Source: Deltaproteobacteria bacterium
GTDB lineage: Bacteria; Myxococcota_A; Polyangia; Haliangiales; JADYYK01
Direction: 5' to 3'
Length of the DNA stretch: 47,365 nucleotides
Assembly (NCBI GenBank): GCA_020853705.1
Contig: JADYYK010000195.1
Location: 1 to 47,365, forward strand
Shown: positions 1 to 7,548 of the stretch, piece after piece
Position numbering within the stretch: the first letter of the stretch is position 1
Layout of the letters: each line of letters begins with the position of its first letter
Made by a program: the position numbers and the translations under genes
Notes under the pieces: generated by a model
Told to the model about the DNA's origin: nothing
Seen by the model: only the letters and a program-made list of their open reading frames with translations
Database searches by the model: none

Positions 1-92
1 CCCCGCGGCGTCCCCCCGCAGCCCGCCACCAGCACGCCAAAGACCAACCACTTCGCGCTCGTCATCCAGTTCGTCCAGTTCATGCCGTTCAT
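1..92 (-). CDS. Start of a lipoprotein gene (partial, runs off the window)
   Basis: On the minus strand an ATG at 92 opens a frame that continues past base 1, so only about 30 residues are visible. They contain a hydrophobic stretch ending in LVAGC, a convincing lipobox with Cys near residue 25, so the product is probably a lipid-anchored envelope protein. A GGAGA ribosome site lies 8 bases before this ATG; another ATG at 98 is in frame but too close to it. The start is 14 bases after the stop of the TPR/DUF2135 gene, so the two probably form an operon. No function can be assigned. Confidence 0.6.
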   Translation of the reverse strand, partial: MNGMNWTNWMTSAKWLVFGVLVAGCGGTPR

Positions 93-106
93 GGTCATTG
101 TCTCCG

Positions 107-1228
107 TCACCGCACGTCGATCTTGGCGACCGTCACGGTCTCGCCGGGGTCGAACAACCGATACGGCAGCACATGACGCTGCTCGTCGGGCTTGCCCTCA
201 TTCAGGATCACGACGACCTCGCCGCGCGCCTCCGCGAACTGCGCCCGCCCGGTGCCGTAGTAGTTGACCTGCACCAGGTAGGCGCCGCGCGCCGCCTTCT
301 GCGCGGTGAAGCTCTCGGGGCCATAGCCGGTGGTGACGTCGTCGAACAGCGCCTCACCACCCTGGCCCTCCTTGTGGCTGTAGAAGACCTTCTCGCCGCG
401 CGGCGTGGTCACCCACAGATCGACGTCGCTGCGATCGGTGTCCCAGGTCAGGTAGACCTTGAGGTCGTTCTCGATGCCGCCCTTGACCGCCAGCTTGGCG
501 ATGTCGGCCTCCAGCTGCTGGGCGCGGGCGCTGTCTGCGGCGGCCAGCGCGGCGCGCCGGCGCGCGGCATAGATCTGGGCCAGGCGCTGCTTGGCCGGAT
601 AGCGCACCGCCTCGGCGGCGTCACCGCGGGCCACCACGCCCTCCAGCAGCGTGGCGGCCTCGTCGGCCCGGCCCAGCCGGTTGGCGACGTCGGCCAGCTC
701 GAACTGGATGCGCATGTCCTCGGGCCGCGCCCGGGCTGCCGCGCTGAGCCGCGCGTGTGCGCCCTCGAGGTCACCCGACTGCTTGAGCACCGTCGCCAGC
801 GCTCGCTGCGCCTGCGGATCGCCCGGCAGCAGCTCGACCACGGCCGAGTAGGCCCGGCGCGCCTCCTCCTTGCGCCCGAGCTCGGTCAGCAGATCGCCGA
901 TGAGGCGCACGACCACCAGGTCATAGGCGTCGTGCTCACGCCAGGCCCGCGCCTCGGTCAGCGCCGCCTCCAGCTGGCGCGCCTCGGTCAGCAGCTTGAC
1001 CAGCGCCATGCGCGGCGCCCGATCCTTGGGGCTCTTCTCGATCTCGTCGCGGAGCTGCTTGACCCTGGCCTCGTCGAGGGCCCCCGGCGTGCGCTTGGGC
1101 TCCCGGTCCCAGGCCGTCAGGCTCAGTCGCCTGGCTGGCGCGACGTCATCGCCCGCCGCGACACCTCCGAGCAGAACCAGCCCCAACGCCGCCGCCGCCC
1201 CCCGCATTCCCAGCTGTCGCCGTTTCAT
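107..1228 (-). CDS. Secreted TPR protein with C-terminal DUF2135-like domain
   Basis: The ATG at 1228 was preferred over one 30 bases upstream because GGAGG sits 7-8 bases before it and the protein then begins with a clean signal peptide (MKRRQLGMRG, hydrophobic core, AAG near residue 26). The 373-residue product has tetratricopeptide-like helical repeats from about 40 to 230 (for example LGRKEEARRAYSAVVELLPG). It ends in a beta-rich domain from about 255 with DVDLWVTTPRGEKVFYSH and GAYLVQVNYYG, which resembles DUF2135/YfaP-type domains. A periplasmic or surface scaffold is likely; partner unknown. The partial lipoprotein gene follows 14 bases downstream. Confidence 0.75.
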   Translation of the reverse strand: MKRRQLGMRGAAAALGLVLLGGVAAGDDVAPARRLSLTAWDREPKRTPGALDEARVKQLRDEIEKSPKDRAPRMALVKLLTEARQLEAALTEARAWREHDAYDLVVVRLIGDLLTELGRKEEARRAYSAVVELLPGDPQAQRALATVLKQSGDLEGAHARLSAAARARPEDMRIQFELADVANRLGRADEAATLLEGVVARGDAAEAVRYPAKQRLAQIYAARRRAALAAADSARAQQLEADIAKLAVKGGIENDLKVYLTWDTDRSDVDLWVTTPRGEKVFYSHKEGQGGEALFDDVTTGYGPESFTAQKAARGAYLVQVNYYGTGRAQFAEARGEVVVILNEGKPDEQRHVLPYRLFDPGETVTVAKIDVR

Positions 1229-1415
1229 CCAGGTCCCTCCGGGGCGGGACCAATGCAAGCGCCCGGCCGCGAAGAGCGCCTTCAGATCTGGCCCTTTTCG
1301 GCCACCGCGTCAGGACGGCCACAGCCCTGCCGCGAGCCCTGACACACCCTGGCCAAGGCGTCTCCGCCAGCCTCACACCACGGCCGCGAGCCGCCGTGGA
1401 CGTGGCCCAGTCCCG

Positions 1416-1434
1416 CCTGGCACCTGGTGCCAGG
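1416..1434. repeat. 19-base palindrome downstream of PilZ gene A
   Basis: CCTGGCACC, a central T and GGTGCCAGG form perfect 9-base arms around one base. It lies in the 225-base spacer between the PilZ stop (1454) and the TPR gene start (1228). There is no T-run on either side, so an operator-like site for the TPR gene is at least as likely as a terminator. Nothing else is seen in this spacer. Confidence 0.5.
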
Positions 1435-1453
1435 ACCGCGGTCGCAGGTTGCT

Positions 1454-2176
1454 TCAGCGGTCGCTGGAGTCGACCAGCACGACGCCCTGGGAGGACATCG
1501 CGCGCAGCACCGCGCGCAGGCCGCGCTGCTCGGCGCTGCTGCGGTACTCGAAGCGGACGCCGAAGATCAGCTCGCCGTCCGCGCCGCGGCGCAGGTGCAG
1601 CACCACGCCGGTCAGCACCAGATCGAGGAAGCCCTCGTCGGCGCGCACCCGCAGGGCGACGCGATCGCCCGGGACCAGCTGGCACTCGCTGGCTGCGACC
1701 AGCATGCCGCCAGCCGAGATGTCGATGGCCACACCGTTCATCAGGGCCGACTGGCCGAACTTGCGCCACGAGATGGGCAGGCGAACACAGAAGCGGCGGT
1801 GACGGCGGCGATGGGTCTGGTGGGGCGTGCCCTTGGCGGCCTTGACCAGGTAGTCGCGCTTGGGCGCCTCCTCGGGGCCGAGGCGCAGGATGAGCTGATC
1901 GCCGAACCAGCGCCGCACCGCGGTCGCGCGCACCAGCACCCGATTGGGCAGACCGCTCCAGGTCACCTCGAGGACCACCGGGGCACCCGGGGCCGGCGCG
2001 AAGCGGGTGCGCACCGCCAGCTCACCCGCTGGCCCGCGTGAGCCCAGCGCGGCCAGGAAGGCGTCTCCGCTGGCGAAGGCGGCGACGATGATGGGGATGG
2101 CGCGCGGGAGATGATCGGCCGGACGTGACGGCTCGCGCAGGATGATGCGGGGCTTAGGCGAAGAGACGTTGCTCAA
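1454..2176 (-). CDS. PilZ-domain protein A (probable cyclic-di-GMP effector)
   Basis: A 240-residue cytosolic protein with two parts. Residues about 25-110 form a PilZN-like beta domain (GELAVRTRF, GLPNRVLVRA). Residues about 120-235 form a PilZ domain with the RxxxR signature (R124-R128) and D152-I-S154-A-G-G, the two motifs that bind cyclic-di-GMP in this family. It is a clear paralogue of PilZ protein B at 10729-11472 (shared LVPGDRVA, LDLVLTGVV, FGVRFEYRSSAEQR). The only plausible start is TTG at 2176; it overlaps the stop of a six-codon frame (ATG at 2193) by TTGA, which may couple translation. Target unknown. Confidence 0.85.
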   Translation of the reverse strand: MSNVSSPKPRIILREPSRPADHLPRAIPIIVAAFASGDAFLAALGSRGPAGELAVRTRFAPAPGAPVVLEVTWSGLPNRVLVRATAVRRWFGDQLILRLGPEEAPKRDYLVKAAKGTPHQTHRRRHRRFCVRLPISWRKFGQSALMNGVAIDISAGGMLVAASECQLVPGDRVALRVRADEGFLDLVLTGVVLHLRRGADGELIFGVRFEYRSSAEQRGLRAVLRAMSSQGVVLVDSSDR

Positions 2177-2193
2177 GCGATGGCGACCCCCAT
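2173..2193 (-). other. Possible six-codon leader peptide before PilZ gene A
   Basis: ATG at 2193 followed by five codons and TGA at 2175-2173, overlapping the TTG start of the PilZ gene. A TAAGAT box (2199-2204, minus strand) ends 5 bases before the ATG. This could be a leaderless mini-frame that delivers ribosomes to the weak TTG. It may be chance. Confidence 0.25.
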
Positions 2194-2296
2194 GTGCGAT
2201 CTTACGGCCACTTCTTCGCGGTCTTCAATCGTCGTAACCGCCGTGCGATCCCCACCGCGCGATCGGTATTTGCAAGCCGCGCTACAGCGCTAACGC

Positions 2297-2302
2297 TATG
2301 CT
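2297..2302 (+). promoter_or_regulatory. Candidate -10 box of the acyl-CoA-dehydrogenase-like gene
   Basis: TATGCT ends 9 bases before the ATG at 2312. There is no Shine-Dalgarno sequence between, suggesting a leaderless or nearly leaderless transcript. TTGCAA at 2270-2275 is too far away (21 bases) for a standard -35. Confidence 0.35.
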
Positions 2303-2311
2303 GCGGCGCAG

Positions 2312-3298
2312 ATGACGATGGCATTTCCAGATCAGCTCTTGCGTGTGCAGGAGGTCACGTGCAGCGACTCCACCACCTGGTGGGCCGGCCATCGCGCGCT
2401 GGTCAGCGCCGGCCACCGACCCATCGATGTGGCGCTGCTCGGAGGCGCCGCCGCCGACCGCGTGGCGTGGGCCTTCGCCTCGGGCTACCAGGCCGCGCTG
2501 CGGGCGCTGGTCGTCGAGCTGCCCGACGTGGTGGTCTCGCTGTGCGCCACCGAGGCCGCCGGCGCCCATCCCAGCGCCATCGCCACCCGCCTGGAGAGCA
2601 CCGGCGCCGAGGGCGGCCTGCGCGTCACCGGGGAGAAGCGCTGGGCCACCGCGGCGCCGGAGGCGGGGCTTCTGCTGGTGGTGGCCAGCATCGGGGTCGA
2701 CGATCAGGGCCGAAACCGGCTGCGCGTGGTGCGGGTGCCGACCACGCGCGCGGGCGTCAGCCTGAGCGCGGGCACCGCGACGGCCTTCGCGCCCGAGCTC
2801 GGCCACGCCAGCGTCAGCCTGGCCGACGTCGAGGTCAGCTCGGCCGAGGTGCTGCCCGGCGATGGCTACACCCGCTATCTGAAGCCGTTCCGCACCATCG
2901 AGGACATCCATGTGCATGCCGCGCTGCTGGGCCTGATGCTGGGCAGCGGCCGCCGCGCCGGCCTGTCGCCCGCGCTGCTGGAGCGGCTGCTGGCGGCCGC
3001 CGTCACCACGCGCGCGCTGGCCGCCGCCAACCCCACCGCGGCGACCACGCACCTGGCGCTGGCCGGCGCGCTGGCGCTGACGCGCGCGCTGGTTGCGGAC
3101 TTCACCGCCGCGTTCGCGGAGGTCGCGGCGCCCGAGGTGCTGGCGCGCTGGCAGCGTGACCTGCCCTTGCTCGACATCGCGGCACGGGCCCGCGTGGCCC
3201 GCACCGAGACGGCCTGGAAGCACGTCGCCGAGGCCGCGGCGGCCGCCGCGGCACAGGAGCCACGCAAGCGGGTCCAGGACGACGACCCGCAGCGCTGA
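2312..3298 (+). CDS. Short acyl-CoA dehydrogenase-like protein
   Basis: The 328-residue product resembles the acyl-CoA dehydrogenase fold: a middle section with CATEAAGAHPSAIATR, then GEKRWATAAPEAGLLLVVA, matching the family's TEPxxGSDxxxxxT and GxKxWxTxA flavin/substrate elements, followed by an all-alpha C-terminal region. Family members usually have about 380 residues; this one looks shortened, mainly at the N-terminus. Its Ala-rich helices contain no obvious catalytic glutamate. It may be a degenerate or non-catalytic homologue. Either ATG (2312 or 2318) could be the start. It converges on the small TPR gene, with tandem GTCA repeats between. Confidence 0.65.
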   Translation: MTMAFPDQLLRVQEVTCSDSTTWWAGHRALVSAGHRPIDVALLGGAAADRVAWAFASGYQAALRALVVELPDVVVSLCATEAAGAHPSAIATRLESTGAEGGLRVTGEKRWATAAPEAGLLLVVASIGVDDQGRNRLRVVRVPTTRAGVSLSAGTATAFAPELGHASVSLADVEVSSAEVLPGDGYTRYLKPFRTIEDIHVHAALLGLMLGSGRRAGLSPALLERLLAAAVTTRALAAANPTAATTHLALAGALALTRALVADFTAAFAEVAAPEVLARWQRDLPLLDIAARARVARTETAWKHVAEAAAAAAAQEPRKRVQDDDPQR

Positions 3299-3300
3299 CA

Positions 3301-3325
3301 GGCTCGTCAGCTCGTCAGCGTGTCA
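3301..3325. repeat. Tandem 8-base repeats in a convergent junction
   Basis: GCTCGTCA occurs twice in tandem, followed by GCGTGTCA, between the stops of two converging genes. The last copy includes the TPR gene's stop codon. Confidence 0.45.
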
Positions 3326-3730
3326 GCGCTGCTTGACCCAGTCGGTCTTGAGCTCACCACGCAGACGCTTCTTCCAGTCGCCGACCTCGCCGACATGACG
3401 GCCCTGCGGCTTCACGCCCAGGTAGCGATCCAGCATGGTCGCGCCGGCCGCGCCCTCGTCCTTGGCCACCGCCAGCAGCGAGCTCCAGAACAGATCGTCG
3501 AGCTCGTCGTCGTCGAGCACCTGGGCCTCGGCGTCCAGCGTCATGGCGCGCTCGACGTCGGTCACCGCGTCGCCGTGGCGACCCAGCGCGACCGCCGCCA
3601 CCGCGCGGTCGTACCAGTGCTCGGGGTTGCTCGCGTCCTTCTCGATCGCCGCGGCCGCCGAGGTCAGCGCCTCCTCGTGCTTGCCCTTCTCGTTGAGCTC
3701 CGCCGCGAAGGTCCTGCCATAGATCGCCAT
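3323..3730 (-). CDS. Small TPR-repeat protein
   Basis: A 135-residue protein with tetratricopeptide-like helices (NEKGKHEEALTSAAAAIEKD, then HWYDRAVAAVALGRHGDAVT), an acidic stretch (LDDDELDDLFW) and a basic end (KKRLRGELKTDW). No signal peptide, so probably cytosolic. The repeats suggest a protein-binding adaptor, but nothing identifies the partner. Upstream a TATAGG-like box lies close to the ATG. It stands alone between a convergent and a divergent neighbour. Confidence 0.7.
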   Translation of the reverse strand: MAIYGRTFAAELNEKGKHEEALTSAAAAIEKDASNPEHWYDRAVAAVALGRHGDAVTDVERAMTLDAEAQVLDDDELDDLFWSSLLAVAKDEGAAGATMLDRYLGVKPQGRHVGEVGDWKKRLRGELKTDWVKQR

Positions 3731-3850
3731 GCGCCCCTATAGCATGGTCGCCGCGGCTCCGGGTCGGGGTGTGAGCCCTCGGAGAGCATGTAGGTAACGC
3801 GGCATAACCCCCCAGGATCTGGTGCGTCCCGCTGGCACGGCATGCGCAAG

Positions 3851-3856
3851 TACAGT
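3851..3856 (+). promoter_or_regulatory. Candidate -10 box close to a start codon
   Basis: TACAGT lies 4 bases before the ATG at 3861, with no Shine-Dalgarno sequence. This is one of several such boxes in the window. Confidence 0.3.
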
Positions 3857-3860
3857 CGGT

Positions 3861-5162
3861 ATGCTGTACCTCTATGGCGACTCGACTCCGTTCCCGCTCG
3901 ACGACAACTTCGTCGACACCCTGTCGGCCCTGACCGACGCCTGCGTCGCGCTGCTGCGCATCGACGAGGAGCTGGAGCGCCTCTCGGTGCGCGCCGACTC
4001 CACGCGCACCGCCGCCGGCCAGGAGATCGCCCGCCTGGAGACCATCGCCTCCAGCGTGGTGCGCACCATGGATCCGCACATCGCCCAGGCTGCCTCGCCC
4101 GCCTCGGGCCAGGTCGCCGTGCGCGTGGTGCAGGCCGCCCGCGGCGTCCTCGAGGCCGCCCGCACCGAGGCCGCCGCCCGCCGCGACGCCGCCGTACGCG
4201 AGCTGGCCACCGCCCAGGCCACCGCCCGCGCCAGCATCCCGCGCGCCCTGGAGGCCTTCCTGGTCCGCCATGACATCCCGCACGGGCGCACCGCCGTCCT
4301 GTGGCAGGCCGGCGCCGGCACCAGCGAATCCCCCGCCGAGGCGCGCTGCACCTTGTCCGCCCCTTTCAAGCTGAGCGCCGAGCTCGACCTCGCCATCCCG
4401 GCCGGCCACGCCTTCGCCCAGGCGGTCCGCGTCGCCGACCTGGCGCGCGACGTCATCATCCGGCTGCCCGTCAGCGGCGGCTGGCTGCGCAAGGGCACGC
4501 GCATGAAGCGCACCACGCTGGACCGCTGGTTCGTCACCCGCGTCGAGCACGATCCCGCCGGGCGGCTCGCCTACTCGCTGCGCAAGGCCGCGCGCGGCCC
4601 GTCTCCCGGCCTCGAGATCGTGCTGCGCGGCCCCGGCCAGGAGCGCCCCACCGTCCGCCAGCTGTCCGAGTCGGGCCCTGCGCTGTCCGACCCCGTGGTG
4701 CTGGCCGGGCCCGATCACGACAACGCGCAGCGGGTGTGGAAGAAGCTGGAGGCCGGCCTGGCGGGCCTCGAGCTGCGCCGCACCCGCCTGGGCAACGCCG
4801 TCTTCGAGGGTCGCCCCATCACCGAGGTGCCGCGCCCGGCGCTGCTGGCCGAGCGCATCATCAACGCGGCGGCGCCGCTGGTGCGCGAGCTGCGCCTGCG
4901 CAGCGCCGCCCCCGGCGAGCTCGACCTCAAGCGTGATCTCGGCGGCGGCCGTCGCGAGGAGATGTACGTCTCCACCGAGGAGCTGACCCGCAAGTTCAGC
5001 AACCTGTCGGCCTCGCGGCGCAAGCTGTTCGACGCCTTCGGCCTCGGCGAGGACCTGGTGCTCGAGGCCCTGATGCAGGAGGAGGCCGGCCACGACACGC
5101 TGGTGATCGTCAGCTCGGACGAGGTGCTGGATCACCAGCAGCTGGCGAGGAAGTCGGCGTAG
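3861..5162 (+). CDS. Uncharacterised coiled-coil protein
   Basis: I do not recognise the family. The 433-residue product starts with a compact motif, MLYLYGDSTPFPL. A predicted coiled coil follows at about 25-145 (IDEELERLSVRADSTR, then Ala/Arg-rich helices), then a beta-rich middle with APFKLSAELDLAIP, and a helical C-terminus (EELTRKFSNLSASRRKLFDA). No signal peptide or membrane segment, so cytosolic. The ATG at 3861 is preferred over an upstream GTG at 3822 because the conserved-looking LYGDSTPFPL begins there. The coiled coil and helical end could be part of a filament or scaffold; this is inference only. Confidence 0.7.
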   Translation: MLYLYGDSTPFPLDDNFVDTLSALTDACVALLRIDEELERLSVRADSTRTAAGQEIARLETIASSVVRTMDPHIAQAASPASGQVAVRVVQAARGVLEAARTEAAARRDAAVRELATAQATARASIPRALEAFLVRHDIPHGRTAVLWQAGAGTSESPAEARCTLSAPFKLSAELDLAIPAGHAFAQAVRVADLARDVIIRLPVSGGWLRKGTRMKRTTLDRWFVTRVEHDPAGRLAYSLRKAARGPSPGLEIVLRGPGQERPTVRQLSESGPALSDPVVLAGPDHDNAQRVWKKLEAGLAGLELRRTRLGNAVFEGRPITEVPRPALLAERIINAAAPLVRELRLRSAAPGELDLKRDLGGGRREEMYVSTEELTRKFSNLSASRRKLFDAFGLGEDLVLEALMQEEAGHDTLVIVSSDEVLDHQQLARKSA

Positions 5163-5170
5163 GGGGGGCC

Positions 5171-5207
5171 GGAAGGCCGGACAGCCGGACAGCCGGAAGC
5201 CGGACAG
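5171..5207. repeat. Tandem GGACAGCC-type 8-base repeats
   Basis: Imperfect tandem copies of GGACAGCC (variants GGAAGGCC, GGAAGCC) fill the convergent spacer after the coiled-coil gene and run directly into the hairpin at 5205-5235. Confidence 0.45.
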
Positions 5208-5235
5208 TTCTAGCCAGCGAAGCTGGCTAGAACTG
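5205..5235. terminator. Perfect 14-base-pair hairpin at convergent gene ends
   Basis: CAGTTCTAGCCAGC and its exact complement are separated by a GAA loop. The 3' arm contains the stop codon of the MBOAT gene (5227-5229). There is no T-run on either side, so it is not a classical intrinsic terminator, but its position between converging genes suggests transcript-end formation or 3' protection. Confidence 0.5.
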
Positions 5236-7548
5236 GAAGTAAATGAACGGCACCACGATCGGGCTCGACAGCTCGCGCAACACCAGCGCACCCGCCGCCA
5301 GCACGACCCCCCGGGCCACCGGGTGCAGCCACACGAAGCGCTCGCGCAGCCAGCGATAGGTCCCGGGCGGGAACCAGTGCGCACACGCCGCGGTGGCCAG
5401 CACCAGCAGGAAGGGGGCCGACAGGTTGACCGCGTCGGTGGCGCCGCCGGCGATCTGGCTGAACACCTCGCGCGCCCTCTCGAGCGTCGTCGCCCGGAAG
5501 AACACCCAGGCAAAACACACATAGTTGAAGGTCAGCACGATGGCCATGGCCCGGCGCACCGCGCGGCCCAGCCAGCGCAGCCCGACGTCGAGGCTGGGCT
5601 GGTGCTCGGCCACGTCGCCCGCGCACGCCAGCAGCATCCAGCCCGCCAGCAGCCCCATCCAGGCCCCGCGGTGCCCCTCGTGCACCGCCCACAGCCCGAC
5701 CACGGTCACGGTCAGGAACGCCACGCGCAGCACCGTCGCCAAGAAGTCCGGGTGCGCTGACGCCGGGAGCCCGGCGCGCTCGTGTTCGGCAGCCGCCGCG
5801 GCCTCGTCGCTCATGGTCACGGCGCCGGCGTCGGCCCGCTCCAGCGACAGCCACGCCGTCACCGCCGCCCAGCCCGGCGTCAGGTACAGCCACGCCAGCA
5901 GCAGGTGGATCCAGAACGGCCCCACCGGCAGGGCCGCACCCAGGCGGGTCAGCTCGGCCGACAGCAGAAGGTGCAGCCCCAGCAGCACGAAGCCGCCAAC
6001 CAGCGCACCCAGCGCGACCTTGAGCGCGCGCGCCGGCTGCCGCTCGGCCATGCGCTGGAACACCCGCGTCACGCCGAGGCCGCCGCCGTGCAGCGCGCCC
6101 CACAGCACGAAGTTCCAGCTGCCGCCGTGCCACAGCCCACCCAGCAGCATGGTGATGGCCAGGTTGCGGTAGGTGTGGCTGCGCGAGCCGCCCAGCGGGA
6201 TGTACAGGTAGTCGCGCAGCCAGGTCGACAGCGTCATGTGCCAGCGCCGCCAGAACTCCTGCAGGTTGGCGCTGCGGTACGGGGTGCGGAAGTTCTCCGG
6301 GAAGTCGTAGCCGAGCAGCGTGCCCGACCCGATGGCGATGTCGCTGTAGGCCGAGAAGTCCAGGTAGATCTGGAAGGCGTAGCCGTACACGGCCATCAGC
6401 ACCTCCAGCCCGGAGAACAGCGACGGCTCGGCGAACACGCGGTCGGTGTGCAGGCGGGCCAGGAAGTCGGCCAGCGCCAGCTTCTTGAACAGCCCCAGCA
6501 TGATGCGGAACAGGCCACGCGCGGCCCGGTTGGCCCACACCTCATCGAGCAGCGGCTCGCGCTCGAGCTGCGGCATGAACTGCTCGGCGCGCACGATGGG
6601 ACCGGCGACCAGCTGCGGGAAGAACAGCACGAAGGTCGCGAAGTGCAGCACCGAGTGGGTGGGCTCGATGCGGCGGCGATAGACGTCGATGGTGTACGAC
6701 AGCGACTGGAAGGTGTGGAACGAGATCCCCGCCGGCAGGATCAGCGCGAACGGCTCGATCGTCAGCTCGTAGCCCAGCCAGCCCGCCCCGGTGTTGGCGC
6801 TGCTGATGAAGAAGTCGAAGTACTTGAACAGCGCCAGCGCGCCCAGGTTCGACACCAGGCTGATGAGCAGCAGCACCCGGCGCCCGCTCTCGGTCTGCAT
6901 GCGCGACAGCCACAGCGCCAGATAGAAGTCGAGCACGATGGTGCCGAGGATCAGCAGCAAGAGGTAGCGATAGGCGCCGACCATGCCGGCCGCCCACGCG
7001 TGATAGAAGATGGCGCTGACCAGGAACAGGATCAGCATGCGCCCGAGCACGCGGCCCTGCGGGCTGAGCGCCGCGCCGATGGCCAGCCCCAGGAAGGCCA
7101 GGTAGATGAGGTGGCCACCGCGGGCCAGCGCCGCCGACAGCTGGTCGAGGTGCCCGGTGTGCCAGCACAGCGGCAGCACCACGGCGGCCACCACCAGCAC
7201 GAAGGCCGAGCCCGCCGCGATGGCCGCGCGCGCGCGCGGGCGCTCCAGCGCCGTGGCCCCGAACCAGCCGCCCCGGGTGGTGGCCACGAACAGCACGGCG
7301 CCGATGCCGTAAGCCACCGGCGAGCGCAGCGCGTCGCCGTCGGCGCCCAGCCCGGTCATCAGGAGGCCGCCGACCGGGTCCCACAGGCTGTGCACGTCGC
7401 GCGACAGCAGCAGGTACACGATGTCGCCCAGCACCAGCAGGAGCAGCGCCCGCGCCAGCAGCGCCACCGGCGTGCGCGCGCGCAGCACCACGAACATGAA
7501 GAAGATCGTCAGCAGATAGATCGCGTAGCTCGAGCTCGCGAACAGCAT
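5227..7548 (-). CDS. MBOAT-family membrane O-acyltransferase (AlgI/DltB-like), enlarged
   Basis: Membrane-bound acyltransferases of this family move an acyl group, usually acetyl, across the inner membrane to a polysaccharide or similar acceptor. The 773-residue product has many membrane helices, the core signature EFWRRWHMTLSTWLRDYLYIPLGGSR (H437 within the first WH) is seen in pieces, and GGLWHGGSWNF carries the family histidine H474. AlgI relatives have about 500 residues; here there are about 200 extra N-terminal residues with added helices and a hydrophobic C-terminal extension of similar size. The ATG at 7548 shares one base with the stop of the upstream SGNH gene (TGATG), so translation is coupled. 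Acceptor unknown. Confidence 0.88.
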   Translation of the reverse strand: MLFASSSYAIYLLTIFFMFVVLRARTPVALLARALLLLVLGDIVYLLLSRDVHSLWDPVGGLLMTGLGADGDALRSPVAYGIGAVLFVATTRGGWFGATALERPRARAAIAAGSAFVLVVAAVVLPLCWHTGHLDQLSAALARGGHLIYLAFLGLAIGAALSPQGRVLGRMLILFLVSAIFYHAWAAGMVGAYRYLLLLILGTIVLDFYLALWLSRMQTESGRRVLLLISLVSNLGALALFKYFDFFISSANTGAGWLGYELTIEPFALILPAGISFHTFQSLSYTIDVYRRRIEPTHSVLHFATFVLFFPQLVAGPIVRAEQFMPQLEREPLLDEVWANRAARGLFRIMLGLFKKLALADFLARLHTDRVFAEPSLFSGLEVLMAVYGYAFQIYLDFSAYSDIAIGSGTLLGYDFPENFRTPYRSANLQEFWRRWHMTLSTWLRDYLYIPLGGSRSHTYRNLAITMLLGGLWHGGSWNFVLWGALHGGGLGVTRVFQRMAERQPARALKVALGALVGGFVLLGLHLLLSAELTRLGAALPVGPFWIHLLLAWLYLTPGWAAVTAWLSLERADAGAVTMSDEAAAAAEHERAGLPASAHPDFLATVLRVAFLTVTVVGLWAVHEGHRGAWMGLLAGWMLLACAGDVAEHQPSLDVGLRWLGRAVRRAMAIVLTFNYVCFAWVFFRATTLERAREVFSQIAGGATDAVNLSAPFLLVLATAACAHWFPPGTYRWLRERFVWLHPVARGVVLAAGALVLRELSSPIVVPFIYFQF

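Noticed and set aside
98..1342. A 414-codon open frame opposite the TPR/DUF2135 gene
   Set aside because: Low-complexity Arg/Gly/Leu/Ala composition without motifs; it mirrors the codon bias of the real gene on the other strand.
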